Shown: positions 36,629 through 44,890 of the stretch, one piece after another
Position numbering within the stretch: the first letter of the stretch is position 1
Layout: each line of letters starts with the position of its first letter
DNA from: Streptomyces sp. XD-27
Lineage (GTDB): Bacteria; Actinomycetota; Actinomycetes; Streptomycetales; Streptomycetaceae
Length of the DNA: 64,000 bases
NCBI RefSeq assembly: GCF_030553055.1
Contig: NZ_CP130713.1
Location: forward strand, 1,798,001-1,862,000
Reading direction: 5' to 3'
The notes under the pieces: model-generated
Database searches by the model: none
Told to the model about the DNA's origin: nothing
The model's input: only the letters and a program-made list of their open reading frames with translations
Program-made: the position numbers and the translations under genes

Positions 36629-37362
36629 AGCTCCGCGTCCAACCAGACATAGCTCGCGAGCCGCCCTGTCGTGCGGTCGCGCCGGTACGAGAAGTGATCT
36701 GCCGATTCCAGCGTGCAGATGTGAGAATGTCCACCGATTCCCACGCCAAAACGGGCAAGTTGGGCGGTTACCCCCGCGGCCACGTCGACCGCCGCGGTTC
36801 CCCAGCTGGTCTCCGACCACGCTTCCGGCACCACGTCGGCGACCGCGTCCCGCATCGCCTCCGGGACCTCGTAGCAGCGTCCGCAGACCGAGGGGCCGGT
36901 GTGCGCCAGGATCCGCCCGGGTTCGGCGCCCAGCGCCAGCATCGCCTCGACCGTCGCCGGAACCACTCCGGCGACCAGGCCGGGCCGTCCCGCGTGCGCG
37001 GCCCCGACGACGCCCGCGACCGGGTCGGCCAGCAGCACCGGGGTGCAGTCGGCCGTGAGGACGGCGAGGGCGAGCCCGCGCCGCGTCGTCACCACCGCGT
37101 CCACGGCGGGTACCTCGTCGCCGGTCCAGGGTCCGTCGACCACGGCGACGTCCCGGCCGTGCACCTGGTTCATCCAGACCACCGCCCCGGGTTCGAGGCC
37201 GAGGGCCCGGGCGGCCCGCTCGCGGTTGACGCGGACGGCCGCCGGGTCGTCGCCGACCGCGCCGCCGAGGTTGAGCGTGTCATACGGAGCGGCGCTCACC
37301 CCGCCCCACCGGTCGGTGAAGGCGAAGTGCGCGCCGCTCGCGTCGTGCTGTTGTCCTATCAC
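36625..37362 (-). CDS. pgeF: Laccase-domain protein PgeF/YlmD
   Basis: A 245-residue protein of the YfiH/DUF152 family. The metal ligands are His in WMNQVHGRDV, Cys in LTADCTPVLLADP and His in GAAHAGRPGLVAGV; CGRCYEV is also conserved. Members act as peptidoglycan editing factors or as purine nucleoside phosphorylase/oxidase enzymes; which activity applies here is unknown. It starts ten bases after the ftsZ stop, so the two are co-transcribed. Confidence 0.88.
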   Translation of the reverse strand: MIGQQHDASGAHFAFTDRWGGVSAAPYDTLNLGGAVGDDPAAVRVNRERAARALGLEPGAVVWMNQVHGRDVAVVDGPWTGDEVPAVDAVVTTRRGLALAVLTADCTPVLLADPVAGVVGAAHAGRPGLVAGVVPATVEAMLALGAEPGRILAHTGPSVCGRCYEVPEAMRDAVADVVPEAWSETSWGTAAVDVAAGVTAQLARFGVGIGGHSHICTLESADHFSYRRDRTTGRLASYVWLDAEL

Positions 37363-37372
37363 TTCCGGGGGC

Positions 37373-38605
37373 TTACTTCAGGAAGTCCGGAACGTCCAGC
37401 TCCTCGGCCGTGCTGTCCTGGTACGGACGGGCCGGCGGGACCTGCGGGGAGCTCACCGGGGGCGGGGGCACCTCCGCGGCCGCGGCGGGCTCGGGGTTCG
37501 GCTCCTCGTCGCGCTGGGTGACGCTGCCCAGTCCGCCGAAGGACGGGCGGCTGGGCTCGGCGGGGACGGACGCGCGGCCGGCGGTGCCGGCGGAGTCGTC
37601 CCGGCTGCTGTACGCGCCCAGCACCTTGTCGCGGTTCTCGCGGTTCTTGGCCGGCGGCTGACCGCCGTCGAACCCGGCCGCGATGACCGTGACCCGGACC
37701 TCGTCGCCGAGCGCGTCGTCGATCACGGCGCCGAAGATGATGTTCGCCTCGGGGTGGGCGGCCTCGCTGACCAGCTGAGCGGCCTCGTTGATCTCGAACA
37801 GACCGAGGTCGGAGCCACCGGAGATGGACAGCAGCACGCCGCGGGCGCCGTCGATGGACGCCTCCAGCAGCGGCGAGGAGATCGCCATCTCGGCCGCGGC
37901 CACCGCGCGGTCGTCGCCGCGCGCCGAGCCGATACCCATGAGCGCCGAGCCGGCCTCGGACATCACGGACTTGACGTCCGCGAAGTCCAGGTTGATCAGA
38001 CCCGGCGTGGTGATCAGGTCGGTGATGCCCTGGACACCCGAGAGCAGCACCTGGTCCGCGGACTTGAACGCGTCGAGCACGCTGACCTGGCGGTCCGAGA
38101 TCGACAGCAGTCGGTCGTTCGGGATCACGATGAGCGTGTCGACCTCGTCGCGCAGCTGCGCGATGCCGTCCTCCGCCTGGTTCGCCCGGCGGCGCCCCTC
38201 GAAGGTGAACGGGCGGGTGACCACGCCGATCGTCAGGGCGCCCAGCGAGCGGGCGATGTTGGCGACGACGGGTGCGCCGCCCGTGCCGGTGCCCCCGCCC
38301 TCGCCCGCGGTGACGAAGACCATGTCGGCCCCCTTGAGGACCTCCTCGATCTCCTCGCGGTGGTCCTCGGCGGCCTTGCGGCCGACATCGGGGTTGGCGC
38401 CGGCGCCGAGGCCGCGGGTGAGCTCACGGCCGACGTCGAGCTTGACGTCGGCGTCACTCATCAGCAGGGCCTGCGCATCGGTGTTGATCGCGATGAACTC
38501 GACGCCCTTGAGCCCGACCTCGATCATCCGGTTGATGGCGTTCACGCCACCGCCGCCGATGCCGACGACCTTGATGACTGCGAGGTAGTTCTGCGGTGCT
38601 GCCAC
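37373..38605 (-). CDS. ftsZ: Cell division GTPase FtsZ
   Basis: A 410-residue tubulin homologue. GIGGGGVNA (about residues 15-23), the tubulin signature GGGTGTGG (103-110), the nucleotide and T7 loops with NLDFADV, and the C-terminal conserved peptide DVPDFLK are present. The variable linker (about residues 320-400) is Pro/Ala/Glu-rich. GTG 38605 has GAGAGG eight bases upstream. The 284-base upstream region holds palindromes and GACAC, see separate entries, and probably several promoters including one for sporulation septation. Confidence 0.97.
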   Translation of the reverse strand: MAAPQNYLAVIKVVGIGGGGVNAINRMIEVGLKGVEFIAINTDAQALLMSDADVKLDVGRELTRGLGAGANPDVGRKAAEDHREEIEEVLKGADMVFVTAGEGGGTGTGGAPVVANIARSLGALTIGVVTRPFTFEGRRRANQAEDGIAQLRDEVDTLIVIPNDRLLSISDRQVSVLDAFKSADQVLLSGVQGITDLITTPGLINLDFADVKSVMSEAGSALMGIGSARGDDRAVAAAEMAISSPLLEASIDGARGVLLSISGGSDLGLFEINEAAQLVSEAAHPEANIIFGAVIDDALGDEVRVTVIAAGFDGGQPPAKNRENRDKVLGAYSSRDDSAGTAGRASVPAEPSRPSFGGLGSVTQRDEEPNPEPAAAAEVPPPPVSSPQVPPARPYQDSTAEELDVPDFLK

Positions 38606-38701
38606 GTCGAAGGCCTCTCGCCTCGATTTACGTGTCGCCACCCCGCAGTTGCTGCGGTGCGCCGACGGATGCCGAATGGGGTGGTCCTCTTGGCCGACCC
38701 C

Positions 38702-38726
38702 AACCCTAACGGTGAAGTTTAGGGTT
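38702..38726. promoter_or_regulatory. Inverted repeat AACCCTAA/TTAGGGTT in the ftsZ leader
   Basis: Two perfect eight-base arms flank a nine-base spacer, about 100 bases before the ftsZ start. TAAACT on the minus strand (38716-38721) inside it could be a -10 box. Confidence 0.5.
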
Positions 38727-38760
38727 ACTAGTGCCGCTGTCCTCTGGGTTCTTCGGAACA

Positions 38761-38768
38761 GGACACTA
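38761..38768 (-). promoter_or_regulatory. GGACAC (WhiA-like) site and -10 candidate upstream of ftsZ
   Basis: GGACACT at 38761-38767 carries the GACAC core bound by WhiA in Streptomyces, which directly activates ftsZ during sporulation (established). The complementary strand reads TAGTGT, a possible -10 box for a leftward promoter. Confidence 0.45.
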
Positions 38769-38783
38769 AGTCGACAAGTGGTG

Positions 38784-38800
38784 CGTGTTCAATGAACACG
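38784..38800. promoter_or_regulatory. Perfect 17-bp palindrome upstream of ftsZ
   Basis: CGTGTTCAATGAACACG is a perfect inverted repeat with eight-base arms, about 180 bases before the ftsZ start and near the -35 of the TAGTGT promoter candidate. It looks like a regulator site; the protein is unknown to me. Confidence 0.5.
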
Positions 38801-38889
38801 CCGAACCTCCCGTTTTTCTTTTCACCCTATGTGATCACCCCTGAGGGTAGCCAACCAGGGTGCCGGACCTGGCCGAATGTCCGATACGG

Positions 38890-39687
38890 CTACGTCAACT
38901 GACCGGACACCGCCGGGGCACCCGGCGCACTGACGTCGAAGTGCCCCGCGCCGGGCACCGCTTTCAGCAGCGCGGTGAGCGCGGCCGCCTTCTGCCCGCC
39001 TCGTTCGCCGCTGCCCCACATCACCGTACGACCACCCGTCAACTCCACCGTAATGGAATCGAAGGAGCGCACGCGGATGACGCGGGTGTCGCGGTGGACC
39101 GGCGCGGGAAGGGCCGCCGCGACCCGGGCGCCTTCCCGGCGCAGCCGGTCGGTGCCGAAACGGCGGGAACTCGGCGATGGGGCGACGTCCATTTCGAGCA
39201 GGGGAACCCCTTTCGGGGCTTGCTCGACCGCGGCGAACCGCACGCCGTCCACGTCCACTTCGACGAACTTTCCGTCCGTTCGCAGGGCCACTTCCGGCTT
39301 CCGTTCGACCACTTCGAGACGGATGGTGTGCGGCCATGAACGGGACGCGTGGACATCGGCGATCCTCGGCAGCCGCGCACGCACCCTGCGTTCGATGGCG
39401 CCGGTGTCCACCGAGATGAGCGGGGAGTCCATCGGTACGGCCGCGGCCTTCTCCACCTCATCGGGTGTCAGGACGTCGGCGCCGCGCACATTCACCCGCT
39501 CGGCCCGCAGCCAGGCCGAACCGTAGAGCACCCACGCACCTGTCCCGCCCAGCAGGACGGCGGTCACCAGGGTCAGCAGCACGGTGCGGCGGCCGGGGAG
39601 GCGCAGCCTGAGCCGCGGCACGCGTCGGGGCGGGCGGGACGGCGCCGTCTTTCGGGCACCGCGCTGGGCGGTCGTCGGTCCGGCCAC
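38890..39687 (-). CDS. ftsQ: Cell division protein FtsQ
   Basis: A 265-residue bitopic membrane protein. An Arg-rich cytoplasmic N-terminus precedes one membrane segment (TVLLTLVTAVLLGGTGAWVLYG), then the POTRA domain (RAERVNVRGADVLTPDEVEKAAAV...PLISVDTGAIERRVRARLPRIADVHASRSWPHTI) and the FtsQ beta domain (LEVVERKPEVALRTDGKFVEVDVDG). It joins the divisome through FtsL/FtsB-type partners. GTG 39687 has GGAGA nine bases upstream. The hairpin between this gene and murG may split the transcript. Confidence 0.93.
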   Translation of the reverse strand: MAGPTTAQRGARKTAPSRPPRRVPRLRLRLPGRRTVLLTLVTAVLLGGTGAWVLYGSAWLRAERVNVRGADVLTPDEVEKAAAVPMDSPLISVDTGAIERRVRARLPRIADVHASRSWPHTIRLEVVERKPEVALRTDGKFVEVDVDGVRFAAVEQAPKGVPLLEMDVAPSPSSRRFGTDRLRREGARVAAALPAPVHRDTRVIRVRSFDSITVELTGGRTVMWGSGERGGQKAAALTALLKAVPGAGHFDVSAPGAPAVSGQLT

Positions 39688-39708
39688 GCTCCGCGTCTCC
39701 TTCCGGCG

Positions 39709-39742
39709 GCACCGCCCCGGGGGCGAGCCCCCGGGGCGGTGC
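39709..39742. terminator. Very strong hairpin between murG and ftsQ
   Basis: GCACCGCCCCGGGGGC-ga-GCCCCCGGGGCGGTGC is a perfect 16-base-pair stem with a two-base loop, in the 111-base gap inside the division gene run. No T tract follows on the minus strand, so it may pause or partly terminate transcription, stabilise mRNA, or be a repeat element. Confidence 0.6.
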
Positions 39743-39798
39743 GCAGCGTCACTGTGCGGCTTCCGCCGCGCGGCGTCCGTGGCGACGTACCCGCCCGC

Positions 39799-40893
39799 TC
39801 ACCCCTGGCGGCGTGCGGCGATCGCCTCGTACACCATGCCGACGAGCAGTTCGTCGGCGTCCCGGCGGCCGAACTCGGCGGCGCGCCGCGACATCTCGTA
39901 CAGCCGGTGCGGGTCGGAGAGCACCGGGAGCACGTTGCCCTGGACCCACTCGGGCGTGAGCTCGGCGTCGTCGACCAGCAGGCCGCCGCCGGCCTTGACC
40001 ACCGGCTGGGCGTTGAGCCGCTGCTCGCCGTTGCCGATCGGCAGCGGAACGTAGGCGGCCGGCAGCCCGACGGCGGAGAGTTCGGCGACGGTCATCGCGC
40101 CCGCGCGGCAGAGCATCATGTCCGCCGCGGCGTACGCGAGGTCCATACGGTCCACATACGATACCGGGATGTACGGCGGCATTCCGGGCATGTTGTCCGC
40201 GCGCGGCAGTTCGTTCTTCGGGCCGACCGCGTGCAGGATCTGGATCCCGGCGCGCTGCAGGAACGGGGCGACGGTCTGGACCACCTCGTTCAGCCGGCGG
40301 GCGCCCTGCGAGCCGCCGGAGACCAGCAGCGTCGGCAGGTTGGGGTCGAGCCCGAAGGCCGCGCGCGCCTCCGGCCGGATCGCCGCCCGGTCGAGCGTGG
40401 CGATGGAGCGGCGCAGCGGGATGCCGATGTACCGCGCGTTGCGCAGCTTGCTGTCCGGCGTGCTGACCGCCACGAACTTCGCGTAACGGGAGCCGATCTT
40501 GTTGGCCAGGCCGGGCCGCGCGTTGGCCTCGTGCACCACGATCGGCACCCCGAGCCGCTTGGCGGCCAGATAGCCGGGCAGCGCGACATAGCCGCCGAAC
40601 CCGACGACGCAGTCCGCCTTGGTGCGCTCCAGGATCTGCTCGGCGGCCTTGATCGTGCCGCGCAGCCGTCCGGGGACGGTGATCAGCTCTGGGGTGGGTT
40701 TACGGGGCAGCGGCACGGCCGGGATGAGCCCGAGCTCGTAGCCCCGCTCGGGTACGAGCCGCGTCTCGAGCCCCCGCTCCGTGCCGAGCGCCGTGATCCC
40801 CACGGTCGGGTCCTGCCTGCGCAGGGCGTCCGCGAGGGCGAGCGCGGGCTCGATGTGGCCGGCGGTCCCCCCACCGGCGAGTACGACATGCAC
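39799..40893 (-). CDS. murG: UDP-GlcNAc:lipid I GlcNAc transferase MurG
   Basis: A 364-residue GT-B glycosyltransferase. VVLAGGGTAGHIEPALALAD is the lipid-I side Gly-rich loop, VVGFGGYVALP and VVHEANARPGLANK are N-domain boxes, and LLVSGGSQGARRLNE plus CRAGAMTVAELSAVGLPAAYVPLP form the UDP-GlcNAc site. It converts lipid I to lipid II at the inner face of the membrane. GTG 40893 lies six bases after the ftsW stop. Confidence 0.96.
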   Translation of the reverse strand: MHVVLAGGGTAGHIEPALALADALRRQDPTVGITALGTERGLETRLVPERGYELGLIPAVPLPRKPTPELITVPGRLRGTIKAAEQILERTKADCVVGFGGYVALPGYLAAKRLGVPIVVHEANARPGLANKIGSRYAKFVAVSTPDSKLRNARYIGIPLRRSIATLDRAAIRPEARAAFGLDPNLPTLLVSGGSQGARRLNEVVQTVAPFLQRAGIQILHAVGPKNELPRADNMPGMPPYIPVSYVDRMDLAYAAADMMLCRAGAMTVAELSAVGLPAAYVPLPIGNGEQRLNAQPVVKAGGGLLVDDAELTPEWVQGNVLPVLSDPHRLYEMSRRAAEFGRRDADELLVGMVYEAIAARRQG

Positions 40894-40899
40894 CGAAAT

Positions 40900-42270
40900 T
40901 CACCGCTCTCCGGACGGCAGCTTCTTGACGCGCCGTCTCATCGTCTTCCATCTCACCCCAGCCCGCTTCCTGCCGAAGACAGGCTGCCGCATGGCCAACG
41001 CCGCTCGGGCACCGGGTTCCGCACGCGCGAAGGCGATGAGCAGACCGATGGCGAACATGGTCGGCAGCAGGGCGGACCCTCCGTAGGAGAACAGCGGGAG
41101 CGGGACCCCGGCGATCGGCAGCAGACCGAGCACCGCACCGATATTGACCACGGCCTGCGCCGTGACCCAGGTGGTCACACCTCCCGCGGCGTACCTCACG
41201 AAGGGGTCCTCCGTGCGTCCGGCCACGCGGATACCCGCATAGCCTAGAGCCGCGAAGAGGGCGAGCACCGACAGTGTCCCCGCCAGGCCGAGTTCCTCCC
41301 CGGTAATGGCGAAGATGAAGTCGGTGTGGGGTTCAGGGAGTTCACCCCATTTCTCCATGCTCGCACCCAGTCCGGAACCGAACCATCCGCCGTTGGCGAG
41401 AGCATAGATCCCGTGCACGGCCTGCCAGCACTGATCATTGGGCCCGGGATCGGTCGCGCCGATGCAGGCCAGCCGCGACATCCGGTTGGCGCTGGACTTG
41501 ATCAGCACGATCCCGATGGCCGCGGCGACGGACAGGACGCCGACGAAGAGCCGGGTGGGCGCCCCCGCCAGCCACAGTACGCCGAACAGGATCGCGGTGA
41601 CGATGATCGCCGTGCCCATGTCACCGCCCATCATGATCAGGCAGATCAGCACGCCGGCGGCGGGCACGAGCGGGACCAGCAGGTGCTTCCACTGGGTCAG
41701 CAGCCGCTTGTCCTTCTTGCGCGCCAGCAGGTCGGCGCCCCACAGCACCAGCGCCAGCTTCCCGAACTCGCTCGGCTGGAGCAGGAACGGCCCGCCGAAG
41801 GAGATCCAGTTCTGGTTGCCGTTGACCGCGACTCCTATCCCCGGCACCTGGACCATGCACATCAGGAAGACGGAGACGGCCAGCAGCGGATAGGCGAGGG
41901 CGCGGTGCAGCTTGATGGGCGTACGGGCCGCCAGCAGCATCAGGAGGCCGCCGAGGGCGGCCGCGAACAGCTGCTTGCGGAAGAAGTAGGACGGCGCGAG
42001 GCCGGACTGCAGCGCCTTGATCTGGGAGGCGGAGTAGACCATCACCAGGCCCAGCACGATGATCAGCAGGCTGGCGCCCAGGATCACGTAGTAGGCGGTG
42101 AGCGGCCGGTCCCAGGCGCGCCTGGCCCGCATCTGCAGCGTCCGCAGGCCCCCGAGCGCGGTGCCGCGCGGGGGCCCGGACGCCCCCGGTCCCGGGCGGC
42201 CGCGGGCCGGGCCCGGGGGCCCGGCGGTCGCACGTCTCGGCGGCCGCGTGGCGGGCCGGTCAGCGGTCAT
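40900..42270 (-). CDS. ftsW: Septal peptidoglycan glycosyltransferase FtsW (SEDS)
   Basis: A 456-residue protein with about ten membrane segments. After a Pro/Arg-rich cytoplasmic N-terminus, the SEDS marks are visible: VYSASQI, NGNQNWISFGGPFLLQPSEFGKLALVLW, GGDMGTAIIV, and ANGGWFGSGLG followed by PHTDFIFAITGEELGLAG. FtsW polymerises glycan strands together with the FtsI transpeptidase. ATG 42270 has GGAGGG seven bases upstream. The basic C-terminal tail is normal for actinobacteria. Confidence 0.95.
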   Translation of the reverse strand: MTADRPATRPPRRATAGPPGPARGRPGPGASGPPRGTALGGLRTLQMRARRAWDRPLTAYYVILGASLLIIVLGLVMVYSASQIKALQSGLAPSYFFRKQLFAAALGGLLMLLAARTPIKLHRALAYPLLAVSVFLMCMVQVPGIGVAVNGNQNWISFGGPFLLQPSEFGKLALVLWGADLLARKKDKRLLTQWKHLLVPLVPAAGVLICLIMMGGDMGTAIIVTAILFGVLWLAGAPTRLFVGVLSVAAAIGIVLIKSSANRMSRLACIGATDPGPNDQCWQAVHGIYALANGGWFGSGLGASMEKWGELPEPHTDFIFAITGEELGLAGTLSVLALFAALGYAGIRVAGRTEDPFVRYAAGGVTTWVTAQAVVNIGAVLGLLPIAGVPLPLFSYGGSALLPTMFAIGLLIAFARAEPGARAALAMRQPVFGRKRAGVRWKTMRRRVKKLPSGER

Positions 42271-42326
42271 GTCACATCCCTCCGTAAGCATCCCCGCGCG
42301 AGCGGCCCTCGCGGGGGACCGGCGGG

Positions 42327-43829
42327 TCAATGCTCGTTCGAACGCTGCGAAGCCTGGGCGGAGCCTTCGGAGCCGGAGGCCAGCTCGCGCACGGCTGCGG
42401 CGAAGGCGTCGCCCCGCGCGTTGTAGTTGACGAACATGTCCATCGACGCGCAGGCCGGGGCCATGAGGACCGTGTCCCCCGGCCTGGCGAGCCGCGCCGC
42501 TTCCCGGACCGCCGCCGCCATCGCCCCAGTGTCCGTCCGGTCGAGGTCCACGACCGGGACATCCGGGGCGTGTCGCCGAAGCGCTTCGGCGATCAGGGCG
42601 CGGTCGGCGCCGATGAGGACGGCGCCGCGCAGCCGCTTGGCGGAGGCCACGACGAGGTCGTCGAAGTCGGCGCCCTTGGCCAGACCGCCGGCGATCCACA
42701 CGATCGGCTCGTAGGCCGCCAACGACGCCTGGGCGGCGTGGGTGTTGGTGGCCTTGGAATCGTCCACGTAGCGGACGCCGTCGACGTCGGCGACGTGCGC
42801 GATGCGGTGCGCGTCCGGCCGGAAGGCGCGTAGCCCGTCCCGCACGGCCGCGGGCTCCACGCCGAAGGCGCGCGCCAGGGCGGCGGCGGCGAGGGCGTTG
42901 GCGATGTTGTGCGGGGCGGCCGGGGTGACGTCGGAGACCTCGGCCAGCTCCTGGGCCTGCTTGTGCCGGTTCGGTACGAAGGCGCGGTCGACGAGGATGC
43001 CGTCGACGATGCCGAGTTGGGACGGGCCGGGGGTGCCGAGGGTGAAGCCGATGGCCCGGCAGCCCTCCTCGACGTCGGCCTCGCGCACCAGGTCCTCGGT
43101 GGCCGGGTCGGCGGCGTTGTACACGCAGGCGACCTGGTTGCCCTCGTAGATGCGGCCCTTGTCGGCGGCGTACGCGGCCATGGAGCCGTGCCAGTCCAGG
43201 TGGTCCGGCGCGAGGTTGAGGACAGCGGCGGAGTGCGCGCGGACCGAGGGCGCCCAGTGCAGCTGGTAGCTGGACAGCTCCACCGCGAGCACGTCGTAGG
43301 GCTCCTCGCCCAGGACGACGTCCAGCAGCGAGACGCCGATGTTGCCGACGGCGGCGGTGCGCAGCCCGGCGGCCCGCAGGATCGAGGCCAGCATCTGGAC
43401 GGTGGTGGTCTTGCCGTTGGTACCGGTGATCGCGAGCCAGGGCGCCGCCGTGTCCGGGTCGCGCAGCTGCCAGGCCAGCTCGACGTCGCCCCAGACCGGG
43501 ACGCCGGCCGCGGCCGCCGCCTGGAACAGCGGCTTGTCCGGCTTCCAGCCCGGCGCGGTGACGATCAGCTCGGTGCCCTCGGGGAGCGTGTCCCCGTCGC
43601 CGAGGCGCACGGTGACGCCCAGTGCCTCGAGGTCGGCCGCCTGGGCCCGCGCACGCTCGTCGTCGCCGTCGTTGACGACCGTGACCTCGGCGCCGAGGCC
43701 CCGCAGCACACGTGCCGCCGGGACCCCGGAGACGCCGAGACCGGCGACGGTGACGTGCTTGCCCTCCCCCAGCGCTGCCGCTGGGAGGTGCCCCCAGTCC
43801 TGCCGTGTCACTTTGGAGTCCCGCGTCAC
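42327..43829 (-). CDS. murD: UDP-MurNAc-L-Ala:D-Glu ligase MurD, with an in-frame repeat element near its N-terminus
   Basis: About 500 residues. KHVTVAGLGVSG opens the UDP-binding domain, AITGTNGKTTTVQML is the ATP loop, LSSYQLHW and NLAPDHLDWHGS follow, and YVDDSKATNTHAA belongs to the C-terminal domain. It adds D-Glu to UDP-MurNAc-L-Ala. GTG 43829 overlaps the mraY stop as GTGA; GTG 43811 is an alternative. The early segment GHLPAAALGEG is encoded by a 36-bp hairpin element (43762-43797) and has no place in the MurD fold; the length keeps the frame, so the enzyme should remain functional with a longer N-terminal tail. Confidence 0.93.
   Translation of the reverse strand: MTRDSKVTRQDWGHLPAAALGEGKHVTVAGLGVSGVPAARVLRGLGAEVTVVNDGDDERARAQAADLEALGVTVRLGDGDTLPEGTELIVTAPGWKPDKPLFQAAAAAGVPVWGDVELAWQLRDPDTAAPWLAITGTNGKTTTVQMLASILRAAGLRTAAVGNIGVSLLDVVLGEEPYDVLAVELSSYQLHWAPSVRAHSAAVLNLAPDHLDWHGSMAAYAADKGRIYEGNQVACVYNAADPATEDLVREADVEEGCRAIGFTLGTPGPSQLGIVDGILVDRAFVPNRHKQAQELAEVSDVTPAAPHNIANALAAAALARAFGVEPAAVRDGLRAFRPDAHRIAHVADVDGVRYVDDSKATNTHAAQASLAAYEPIVWIAGGLAKGADFDDLVVASAKRLRGAVLIGADRALIAEALRRHAPDVPVVDLDRTDTGAMAAAVREAARLARPGDTVLMAPACASMDMFVNYNARGDAFAAAVRELASGSEGSAQASQRSNEH
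43762..43797. repeat. 36-bp hairpin element in frame in murD
   Basis: CCAGCG-ctgc-CGCTGG forms the core, flanked by CTCCC and GGGAG. From memory the whole resembles a short GC repeat common in Streptomyces genomes. It shares GGTGCCCCCAG with the element in the moxR 5' region. Confidence 0.6.
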
Positions 43830-44890
43830 TTGGTGGCCCGCCAGCCAGCATAGAAGGTGCCGAGTCCGACAATCACACACATACCCTGAATGATCCAGAA
43901 CCGGACCACCACCAGGACCTCGCTCCACCCCTTGAGTTCGAAGTGGTGCTGGAGCGGTGCCATCCGGAAGACCCGTCGGCCGGTGAGCCGGAACGATCCG
44001 ACCTGGATGACCACGGACATGGTGATCAGGACGAAGAGACCGCCGAGGATGGCGAGCAGCAGCTCGGTACGGGAGCAGATCGCGAGGCCCGCGAGCGCGC
44101 CGCCGAGGGCGAGCGAACCGGTGTCGCCCATGAAGATCTTGGCGGGCGAGGTGTTCCACCACAGGAAGCCGAAGCAGGCGCCCATCAGGGCGGAGGCGAC
44201 GACCGCCAGGTCGAGCGGGTCGCGTACCTCGTAGCAGGCGGGGCCCGCGGTGAGCTGGTTGGCGCAGCTCTCCTGGTACTGCCAGACGCCGATGAAGGTG
44301 TACGCGCCGAAGACCATCACCGAGGCGCCGGTGGCCAGGCCGTCCAGACCGTCGGTGAGGTTCACGCCGTTGGACATCGCCAGGATCATGAACAGCGCCC
44401 AGATGGCGAAGATCACCGGGCCGATCTGCCAGCCGAAGTCCTGGGTGAAGGAGAGCCGGTCGGAGGCCGGGGTCTGGTTGCGGGCGTCCGCGAAGTTCAG
44501 GGACAGCACCGCGAAGGCGATGCCGACGATGAGCTGACCGGCCATCTTCGCCTTGGCCCGCAGGCCCAGGCTCCGCTGCTTGACGATCTTGATGTAGTCG
44601 TCGAGGAAGCCGACCAGGCCCATGCCCGCGAAGAGGAAGAGCACCAGCACACCGGAGAAGGTCGGGTCGCTGGAGGTGATCACCTTCGTGAGGGCGTACG
44701 CGATGATCGTGGCCAGGATGAAGGCGATGCCGCCCATGGTGGGCGTCCCCTTCTTCCCGGCGTGGCCGCGCGGGCCGTCGTCGCGGATGAACTGCCCGTA
44801 ACCCTTGCGCGCCAGCAGCTTGATCAGCAGAGGCGTGCCGATCAGCGTCAGGAAGAGCCCGATGGCTCCGGAGAAGAGGATCTGCCTCAT
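43826..44890 (-). CDS. mraY: Phospho-MurNAc-pentapeptide transferase MraY
   Basis: A 354-residue membrane enzyme with about ten membrane segments. GTPTMGGI, the DDYIKIVKQRSLGLRAK Mg-binding loop, SNGVNLTDGLDGLATG, FMGDTGSLALGG and APLQHHFELKGWSE are all conserved MraY boxes. It makes lipid I from UDP-MurNAc-pentapeptide and undecaprenyl phosphate. ATG 44890 overlaps the murF TGA, and the stop overlaps the murD start. Confidence 0.97.
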   Translation of the reverse strand: MRQILFSGAIGLFLTLIGTPLLIKLLARKGYGQFIRDDGPRGHAGKKGTPTMGGIAFILATIIAYALTKVITSSDPTFSGVLVLFLFAGMGLVGFLDDYIKIVKQRSLGLRAKAKMAGQLIVGIAFAVLSLNFADARNQTPASDRLSFTQDFGWQIGPVIFAIWALFMILAMSNGVNLTDGLDGLATGASVMVFGAYTFIGVWQYQESCANQLTAGPACYEVRDPLDLAVVASALMGACFGFLWWNTSPAKIFMGDTGSLALGGALAGLAICSRTELLLAILGGLFVLITMSVVIQVGSFRLTGRRVFRMAPLQHHFELKGWSEVLVVVRFWIIQGMCVIVGLGTFYAGWRATK

